A DNA stretch of 5,349 nucleotides. It comes from Alphaproteobacteria bacterium (GTDB lineage Bacteria > Pseudomonadota > Alphaproteobacteria > Micropepsales > Micropepsaceae). The stretch covers positions 1 through 5,349 of the forward strand of contig JAATGK010000238.1 of NCBI GenBank assembly GCA_015654715.1, written 5' to 3'. Shown piece after piece: positions 1 to 3,781 of the stretch. Position numbers and translations under genes: made by a program. The notes beneath the pieces are model-generated. The model saw only the letters and a list, made by a program, of their open reading frames with translations. It had not been told where the DNA came from and did no database searches. Within the stretch, counting starts at the first letter, position 1; each line of letters starts with the position of its first letter.

Positions 1-1169
1 GCAATTCCGGGCCGCTTCCGGAGCCGGTGGCGAAGGCAATCACCGCCAACGATCTGGCGGTGGCGTCGGTGCTCTCCGGCAATCGCAATTTAGCAGGCCG
101 CGTGCATCAGCAGGTGCGGGCCAATTATCTGGCGTCGCCGATGCTGGTCGTGGCTTATGCGCTGGCCGGTTCGATGACCATTGATCTGACCACCGAGCCG
201 CTCGGCACCGATAAAAAAGGCCACCCGATCTTCTTGACCGACATCTGGCCGAGCACCAAGGAAGTCGCCGAAGCGGTGCGCAAGGCGGTGAAGGCGAGTG
301 CCTTCCGCTCGCGCTATGGTGACGTGTTCGAAGGCGATGCCAATTGGCGGAAGGTGAAGATCACCAAGGGCCAGACCTATGCCTGGGATGCGGCGTCCAC
401 TTACGTGAAGCATCCGCCCTATTTCGAAGGCATGGGGCTGGAGCCGGCGCCGCTCGCCGATATTTCCGGTGCGCGTATCCTGGCGCTGTTCGGCGACAGC
501 ATCACCACTGACCACATTTCGCCGGCCGGGTCGATCAAGCCCGGTGCTCCGGCGGGTCTTTACCTGCAGGAACGCGGCATCGCGGTGAAGGATTTCAATT
601 CCTACGGCAGCCGCCGCGGCAATCACGAGGTGATGGAACGCGGCACCTTCGCCAACATCCGCATCCGCAACGAAATGCTGGGCGGCAAGGAAGGCGGCGG
701 CACGCTGTATCAGCCCTCCGGCGAAGAAATGGCGATCTTCGATGCGGCGGCGAAGTACAAAGCCGACGGCGTGCCCGCCATCGTCATCGGCGGCAAGGAA
801 TACGGCACCGGCAGCTCGCGCGATTGGGCGGCGAAGGGGCCGAAACTTCTCGGCGTCAAAGCGGTGATCGTGGAGAGCTTCGAGCGCATTCATCGCTCCA
901 ATCTCGTCGGTATGGGCGTGGCGCCGCTTCTCTTCGAGCCAGGCAAGACGCGTAAGGATTACGGCCTTACCGGCGCCGAAACCATCGACATTCCCGGCAT
1001 CGCGAAGGGCCTGAAGCCGCGCAAGCAGATCACTGCGACCATCCACTATGCCGACGGCCGCACCGCCGAGCTGCCGCTGATCCTGGCCCTGCAAACCGCC
1101 GACGAAGTGGCCTACTTCACCAACGGCGGAATTCTGCCGTATGTGCTCAGGCAGTTGGTGGCGGGGTAA
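1..1169 (+). CDS. acnA: Aconitate hydratase A, C-terminal part (5' end outside window)
   Basis: Aconitase interconverts citrate and isocitrate through cis-aconitate in the cytosolic TCA cycle, using a [4Fe-4S] cluster. The reading frame is open from the first base and begins with NSGPLPEP, which in AcnA directly follows the last cluster cysteine of CTTCIGNSG, so all three cluster ligands lie upstream of the window. About 388 residues are visible, roughly the last 43% of a family that is usually about 890-900 aa. Recognisable blocks are QTYAWDAASTYV (near 372-407), GDSITTDHISPAGSI at 492-536 (start of the swivel domain), YGSRRGNHEVMERGTF (near 603-650) and the active-site segment YGTGSSRDWAAKGPKLLG followed by SFERIHRSNLVGMG (near 801-918). 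The Ser and Arg of GSSRD match the catalytic serine and substrate-binding arginine of the family. The C-terminus is intact and ends at TAA 1167-1169. The internal GTG at 27 is not the start. No clear terminator follows. Confidence 0.98.
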   Translation, partial: NSGPLPEPVAKAITANDLAVASVLSGNRNLAGRVHQQVRANYLASPMLVVAYALAGSMTIDLTTEPLGTDKKGHPIFLTDIWPSTKEVAEAVRKAVKASAFRSRYGDVFEGDANWRKVKITKGQTYAWDAASTYVKHPPYFEGMGLEPAPLADISGARILALFGDSITTDHISPAGSIKPGAPAGLYLQERGIAVKDFNSYGSRRGNHEVMERGTFANIRIRNEMLGGKEGGGTLYQPSGEEMAIFDAAAKYKADGVPAIVIGGKEYGTGSSRDWAAKGPKLLGVKAVIVESFERIHRSNLVGMGVAPLLFEPGKTRKDYGLTGAETIDIPGIAKGLKPRKQITATIHYADGRTAELPLILALQTADEVAYFTNGGILPYVLRQLVAG

Positions 1170-1207
1170 CGACGGCCGTAATCCTATTCCGTCATGGCGG
1201 CGTCGGT

Positions 1208-1237
1208 TTGAAGGCCTGGGCCGGATTGTGTTAGTAT
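1208..1237 (+). promoter_or_regulatory. Candidate promoter of the toxin-antitoxin operon (leaderless type)
   Basis: TTGAAG at 1208-1213 (4 of 6 to TTGACA) and TAGTAT at 1232-1237 (4 of 6 to TATAAT) are 18 bp apart. The -10 element ends 7 nt before the ATG at 1245, so transcription would begin at or next to the start codon. No Shine-Dalgarno sequence precedes that ATG. The spacer holds GGCCTGGGCC (1213-1222), two GGCC half-sites around TG, which could be an operator, although it is short and GC-rich. Promoter placement is inference from sequence only. Confidence 0.4.
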
Positions 1238-1244
1238 TGCTGCC

Positions 1245-1460
1245 ATGAGTGAAGCAAAAGCCGTCGACATATCGGGCATCGAATTTTCTTCGACGGCATT
1301 CCCGTCACCTGAGGACAGGGCGCTGTGGGAAAGTCTCACACCGGCCCAGCGGCTGGCGATCATCGAACGCGATGAGGACGCGGGCTTTCGCAGCGGTACG
1401 GCGCGCCATGCCTCGATGCGCGAAATTCTTGCCGAAGTGCGGGCCGAAACCAAGGAATGA
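1245..1460 (+). CDS. Putative antitoxin of a type II toxin-antitoxin module
   Basis: This is a 71-aa acidic protein that starts at ATG 1245 and shares ATGA (1457-1460) with the downstream toxin gene, the usual translational coupling of antitoxin-toxin pairs. The assignment rests mainly on that context: small size, first position in the operon and overlap with a ParE/RelE toxin. Residues 1-20 (MSEAKAVDIS...) look disordered. Residues 21-45 (SPEDRALWESLTPAQRLAII...) look helical. The C-terminal helix, around SMREILAEVRAE (57-68), resembles the toxin-wrapping tails of ParD and Phd-type antitoxins. I do not see a confident N-terminal ribbon-helix-helix or other DNA-binding domain, so autoregulation is uncertain. 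Alternatives are a ParD-like, VapB-like or still unnamed antitoxin family. GC-rich third positions match the neighbours, so composition gives no sign of recent transfer. The gene begins 75 bp after acnA. Confidence 0.8.
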   Translation: MSEAKAVDISGIEFSSTAFPSPEDRALWESLTPAQRLAIIERDEDAGFRSGTARHASMREILAEVRAETKE

Positions 1461-1726
1461 AGTTCGAGCTTTCGAATCGCGCCAAAGCGGACATCAAGGC
1501 CATCGTCCGCTACACGTTGGAGAATTTCGGCAGCGCCCAGGCCGAGGAATACATCGACGGGCTCTACTACAGCTTCGAACTTCTGACCGACAATCCGAAA
1601 ATAGGCCGTGAATGGAAAGCCGGCAGACGGCGTTACATCTACCGTATGCATCACGTTTACTACCGCCTCACGCCCGAGAGCGTATTCGTGACCCACATTC
1701 GGCACGCAAGCCAAAGTCCGCTTTGA
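1457..1726 (+). CDS. ParE/RelE-family toxin of a type II toxin-antitoxin module
   Basis: An 89-aa protein of typical ParE/RelE size with the family pattern throughout. It has an N-terminal beta strand MKFELSNRAKADI, a helix RYTLENFGSAQAEEYIDGL (residues 18-36), a second helix ending ELLTDNPKIGRE (41-52), then the beta-sheet region RRRYIYRMHHVYYRL (57-71) and VFVTHIRHASQ (76-86). These correspond to the 'Y.I.Y.v......i..I.H.RQ' end of ParE proteins. ParE toxins generally poison DNA gyrase, whereas RelE toxins cleave mRNA on the ribosome. The long helical N-terminal half and the HIRHASQ end favour ParE, but the target cannot be settled from sequence. The start ATG overlaps the antitoxin stop codon. 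The protein is full length with no frameshift, so the toxin is probably functional and held in check by its partner. Confidence 0.9.
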   Translation: MKFELSNRAKADIKAIVRYTLENFGSAQAEEYIDGLYYSFELLTDNPKIGREWKAGRRRYIYRMHHVYYRLTPESVFVTHIRHASQSPL

Positions 1727-1785
1727 AGTTGATTTCACCAACATGACGCCTTGGGTGTTGTTCGGTGTTTGCTTGGCATCAGCAG

Positions 1786-1791
1786 TATATT
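1786..1791 (+). promoter_or_regulatory. Candidate -10 element upstream of the DUF1223 gene
   Basis: TATATT matches TATAAT at 5 of 6 positions and lies in a locally AT-rich patch of an otherwise GC-rich region. No good -35 box is found at 16-18 bp. A transcript starting near 1798 would give the DUF1223 gene a leader of about 80 nt. The element sits only 3 nt before the ATG of a possible 14-codon ORF, too close to produce a leaderless message for that ORF. Confidence 0.25.
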
Positions 1792-1794
1792 TTC

Positions 1795-1839
1795 ATGGAG
1801 GGCCGTAACGTCCGCGTCATTCCGTTCAAGCCGAAGTGA
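1795..1839 (+). CDS. Possible 14-aa small ORF in the DUF1223 leader
   Basis: ATG 1795 to TGA 1837-1839 encodes MEGRNVRVIPFKPK. Support is slight: 11 of the 13 codons after ATG end in G or C, as in the real genes here, and short basic peptides with a V-I/V-P-F motif are, as I recall, common at the ends of alphaproteobacterial proteins. There is no Shine-Dalgarno site before it. It could be a leader peptide for the DUF1223 gene, a remnant of a lost gene, or chance. The gap between the toxin stop (1726) and the DUF1223 start (1877) otherwise holds only the promoter-like elements listed separately. Confidence 0.2.
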   Translation: MEGRNVRVIPFKPK

Positions 1840-1863
1840 CTGGCTGCGCCGGAAGTGAGGGCG

Positions 1864-1869
1864 TATTGT
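1864..1869 (+). promoter_or_regulatory. Candidate -10 element for a leaderless DUF1223 transcript
   Basis: TATTGT (4 of 6 to TATAAT) ends exactly 7 nt before ATG 1877, the same spacing seen before the antitoxin and the membrane-protein genes. The -35 region (around 1841-1846, TGGCTG) is poor. The only purine-rich stretch, GTGAGGG at 1855-1861, is too far from the start to act as a ribosome binding site. This favours leaderless transcription, although TATATT at 1786 is an alternative promoter. Confidence 0.3.
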
Positions 1870-1876
1870 CGTTGAC

Positions 1877-2737
1877 ATGAAGATTGCCGCGGCCGCGCTT
1901 GCTTTATTTGTCGTATCTGGCGCTTGTGCCGGTGCCACTGACGTGCGCCCGATCGTGGTCGAAGTTTACACCAGCCAAGGCTGCAATTCCTGTCTCGCCG
2001 CCAATGCCATGGCCGGCAAGGTTGCGCAGCGGCCGGGCCTTCTGGTGCTTTCCTTCCCCGTCACCTATTGGGACATGTTCGGCTGGAAGGACACGCTGGC
2101 GAGCGACGACAACACCAAACGTCAGAAAGCCTATGCCGGCGCCTTGCGCCGCGGCGGCGTCTACACGCCCCAGATGATCATCGACGGCGTCAAGGATGTT
2201 CCGGCGGCGCGTGAGGATGCGGTGTCCTATGCGCTGACGCTGGCCGCCATGGCGCGCGACGATGGCATGCAATCCGATGTCGCGACACCTGCCATCGCCC
2301 GCCGCGACGGGCTTGCCGGCGACGTGGCATTTGTCGCTGCGATGCGGGTCAAGACGCCGGCACGCTCGGCCTGGTCGGTTGGCGTGGCGTTGGTGAAGCG
2401 CCCGGGCGATCTGCATGTCGTTGTCGATCGCGCCCCTGATGTCGCCCGGCGCGGCAATATCGATGCCACGGTGTGGCTGTTCCGCCTGCGCTCCGCCGCC
2501 AACGTAAAGATCGGCGGCGGCGAAAACACCGGCCAAACGATCACCTATCGCAACGTCGTGACGTCCATCACCAATGCCGGGCACTGGCGCGGCGAGCCGC
2601 TCACCGTCGACGTGCCCAAGGCCGGTGCCAAAACGCCGGCGCATGATGCTGTGGCCGTGGTCGTGCAGCAGGGCGGTTACGGCCGCGTCGTCGGTGCTGC
2701 GCTGGTCGGCAATGCGACCTTCTACGCGCCCTGGTAA
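1877..2737 (+). CDS. DUF1223 family exported protein with thioredoxin-like CxxC motif
   Basis: A 286-aa protein of the DUF1223 family. Residues 1-20 form a Sec-type signal peptide (hydrophobic core AAALALFVV, likely cleavage after ACAGA), so it should act in the periplasm. The Cys at residue 17 does not sit in a proper lipobox. Family hallmarks are VVEVYTSQGCNSC (27-39), with Cys36 and Cys39 as the CxxC pair at the start of a thioredoxin-like fold, then SFPVTYWDMFGWKD, VYTPQMIIDG, and in the C-terminal half the GGGENTGQTITYRNVV block with the TVWLFRL strand before it. The biochemical role of DUF1223 is not established, and a redox function is only suggested by the CxxC. In many Alphaproteobacteria a DUF1223 gene lies next to the aconitase gene, as I recall. 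Here they are separated by a toxin-antitoxin module. The start at ATG 1877 fits the signal peptide. Confidence 0.93.
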   Translation: MKIAAAALALFVVSGACAGATDVRPIVVEVYTSQGCNSCLAANAMAGKVAQRPGLLVLSFPVTYWDMFGWKDTLASDDNTKRQKAYAGALRRGGVYTPQMIIDGVKDVPAAREDAVSYALTLAAMARDDGMQSDVATPAIARRDGLAGDVAFVAAMRVKTPARSAWSVGVALVKRPGDLHVVVDRAPDVARRGNIDATVWLFRLRSAANVKIGGGENTGQTITYRNVVTSITNAGHWRGEPLTVDVPKAGAKTPAHDAVAVVVQQGGYGRVVGAALVGNATFYAPW

Positions 2738-2762
2738 ATCCGGTTTGGGTAAATCCGGTTTT
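2733..2762 (+). repeat. 15-bp tandem duplication over the DUF1223 stop codon, able to form a hairpin
   Basis: Two copies of GGTAAATCCGGTTT(G/T), at 2733-2747 and 2748-2762, match at 14 of 15 positions. The first copy supplies the TAA stop of the DUF1223 gene (2735-2737). Because each copy has a CCGG palindromic core, the transcript can fold 2736-2746 onto 2752-2762 with 9 pairs, two U-U mismatches and a 5-nt loop. The 3' arm ends in four T residues, with another T4 at 2767-2770. It might act as a weak terminator between the DUF1223 and membrane-protein genes, or be simple replication slippage. Confidence 0.75.
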
Positions 2763-2790
2763 GCACTTTTGAGCCTCCACAAGGTAGTTT
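2761..2790 (+). promoter_or_regulatory. Candidate promoter of the membrane-protein gene
   Basis: TTGCAC at 2761-2766 and TAGTTT at 2785-2790 (each 3 of 6 to consensus) are separated by 18 bp. The hexamer ends 7 nt before ATG 2798. If real, transcription would begin at about 2797-2798. This would exclude the in-frame TTG at 2789 as a start and select the ATG. Confidence 0.3.
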
Positions 2791-2797
2791 GCGACGC

Positions 2798-3376
2798 ATG
2801 ATAGCGTTCGCTCTGGTTTTGTTGCTCGGCGCCGCCAGCGCCTGGATCGCGGCCGGTGGTGCGCCGCTGCGCACGCGCGCTTACTTGCGATTGGCCGCGG
2901 TGCTGTATGCCGCGCTGGCGATCAGCGACGCCGCGAATGTGGCCGCTGCGGCGGTCACCGACATCGCTTCGACGCTGGGCTCGGCGGTGCTCTCAGTTGC
3001 TGCATTCTCCGCCTTCCGCCGGGCGCCGCGCGCGCTGACGGCGAGTCTGGTGCTGCTGCTCGCGGTGATTTGCGCGATCGGGGCGGCGGCGACCGACTGG
3101 CGCGTGATGGCGGCGGCACCGCAGGTGTTGAGCGCAATCTTCACCTTCAACATCGCCCGTCACGGATTGTGGAAGCGCCCCAGCCTTTATCTCGCGCTGG
3201 CGGCGCTCAGCCTGCTCGGGGCCGCGGCGTCGGAACTCGCCCCTGGTACGGTCGCGCACGCCGGCCTGCTCCTGTTCGCGGCGGCAGGCGTTCTCGGCGT
3301 GGCGTTGGCCTCAGACGTTCTTGTCGAAAACGATGGGGCGGGGCGCCGGGGTCGTGCGATAAGCCGCTCCCGCTGA
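2798..3376 (+). CDS. Uncharacterised polytopic inner-membrane protein
   Basis: I do not recognise this family. From ATG 2798 it encodes 192 residues, very rich in Ala and Leu, with about six or seven hydrophobic segments: approximately residues 1-17, 28-52, 54-70, 78-96, 104-118, 127-145 and 150-171. Charged residues occur mostly in the short connecting loops (PLRTRAYLR, RRAPRA, RHGLWKRP), consistent with an integral membrane protein. The C-terminal tail, after ALASDVLVEN, is short and basic (GRRGRAISRSR). No catalytic motif is visible. The general size and the 'ASD' in the last helix vaguely recall YhhN/lysoplasmalogenase proteins, but the resemblance is too weak to assign. TTG 2789 is an alternative start giving three more residues. 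Its last 66 bp overlap the convergent gene on the minus strand. Confidence 0.75.
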   Translation: MIAFALVLLLGAASAWIAAGGAPLRTRAYLRLAAVLYAALAISDAANVAAAAVTDIASTLGSAVLSVAAFSAFRRAPRALTASLVLLLAVICAIGAAATDWRVMAAAPQVLSAIFTFNIARHGLWKRPSLYLALAALSLLGAAASELAPGTVAHAGLLLFAAAGVLGVALASDVLVENDGAGRRGRAISRSR

Positions 3377-3658
3377 CGGCAGCGGCGCATTGCTGCAATA
3401 GACTTGACCCATCACCTGCGCGACGAAGGTTGGCGTCAGGCGTGGCGCGTCCCAATATGGATCAGCCTGATCTGTCCCGGATTGGGACGTTGCGCGTTTC
3501 GGAGCCGGAGTGCAGATCCAGCTCTGCGGTTCGCGGCGGGAAGTATGTTCACCATCGAATCCGGCGCGGGCATTGATTTTCTCGACGGCGCGGACGGACG
3601 ATAGTTCGCGGTGTGCCGCGCCCGTCCTTACCAGAGAATATCCCGTGATCGCCGTCAT
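3311..3658 (-). CDS. Small hypothetical protein with a 'PRLTPTFVAQVMGQ' motif
   Basis: A minus-strand gene of 115 codons starting at ATG (3658-3656) and ending at TGA (3313-3311). A TTG six codons upstream (3676) is an alternative start. The N-terminal two thirds are low-complexity and probably disordered. Residues 68-85 read YWDAPRLTPTFVAQVMGQ, and an AAY follows at 98-100. From memory, this 'aPRLtPaFVAQVlGQ ... AAY' tail is typical of short uncharacterised alphaproteobacterial proteins. It is the main reason to accept this frame over the plus-strand frames across the same stretch, which look random. Codon third positions are mostly G or C. Function is unknown. It converges with the membrane-protein gene (66 bp overlap) and diverges from the PAS-GGDEF-EAL gene. 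I see no convincing ribosome binding site. Confidence 0.6.
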   Translation of the reverse strand: MTAITGYSLVRTGAAHRELSSVRAVEKINARAGFDGEHTSRREPQSWICTPAPKRATSQSGTDQADPYWDAPRLTPTFVAQVMGQVYCSNAPLPSAGAAYRTTPAPRPIVFDKNV

Positions 3659-3729
3659 AACCCGTTGTTTAGGCAAAGTGCGGGCCGTGCTTCGACGGAA
3701 CGGGTTTGTTTCAAGAGTTACGGGATTTT
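3637..3729. repeat. Nested concentric inverted repeats in the divergent intergenic region
   Basis: Three dyads share nearly the same centre. The outer pair is AATATCCCGT (3637-3646) with ACGGGATTTT (3720-3729), 9 of 10 complementary. The middle pair is AACCCGTT (3659-3666) with AACGGGTT (3699-3706), perfect over 8 bp. The inner one is AAGTGCGGGCCGTGCTT (3676-3692), with matching AAG/CTT and CGG/CCG arms. Centres fall at 3683, 3682.5 and 3684. In plus-strand RNA, G-U pairs extend the outer stem to 12 of 13 positions and fill the inner stem. The structure spans the start of the minus-strand gene and lies just upstream of the PAS-GGDEF-EAL gene. Confidence 0.55.
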
Positions 3730-3766
3730 TAAGGCCCAGCGCCCATCATCGCGTCATAAGGCCGGA

Positions 3767-3772
3767 AATAAT
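3767..3772 (+). promoter_or_regulatory. Candidate -10 element for the PAS-GGDEF-EAL gene
   Basis: AATAAT matches TATAAT at 5 of 6 positions and ends 9 nt before GTG 3782, so the transcript would begin at or just before that codon. No good -35 box is seen (CATCAT at the 17-bp position). The stretch from 3659 to 3781 contains no other supported gene. Confidence 0.3.
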
Positions 3773-3781
3773 GGCCAACGG

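Noticed and set aside
90..1094. Long minus-strand open frame opposite acnA
   Set aside because: Antisense shadow of conserved aconitase sequence in GC-rich DNA.
1171..1193. GACGG ... CCGTC inverted repeat as an acnA terminator
   Set aside because: The stem is only 5 bp with a 13-nt loop and no T run follows.
1771..1790. TTGGCA-containing stretch as a sigma-54 promoter
   Set aside because: The -24-like element is not followed by the TTGC box at the required spacing.
1187..1825. ATTCCGT present on both sides of the toxin-antitoxin module as a possible target-site duplication
   Set aside because: Only 7 bp are shared, the copies are not at clear boundaries, and a match this short is expected by chance in several hundred bases.
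1904..2782. Long minus-strand open frame opposite the DUF1223 gene
   Set aside because: The plus strand carries the DUF1223 signature and signal peptide; the minus translation is low-complexity, rich in His, Arg and Gly, and shows no motif.
3404..3604. 66-codon plus-strand open frame between the membrane-protein and GGDEF-EAL genes
   Set aside because: No family features and no start signal; the minus strand over the same bases has a recognisable motif.
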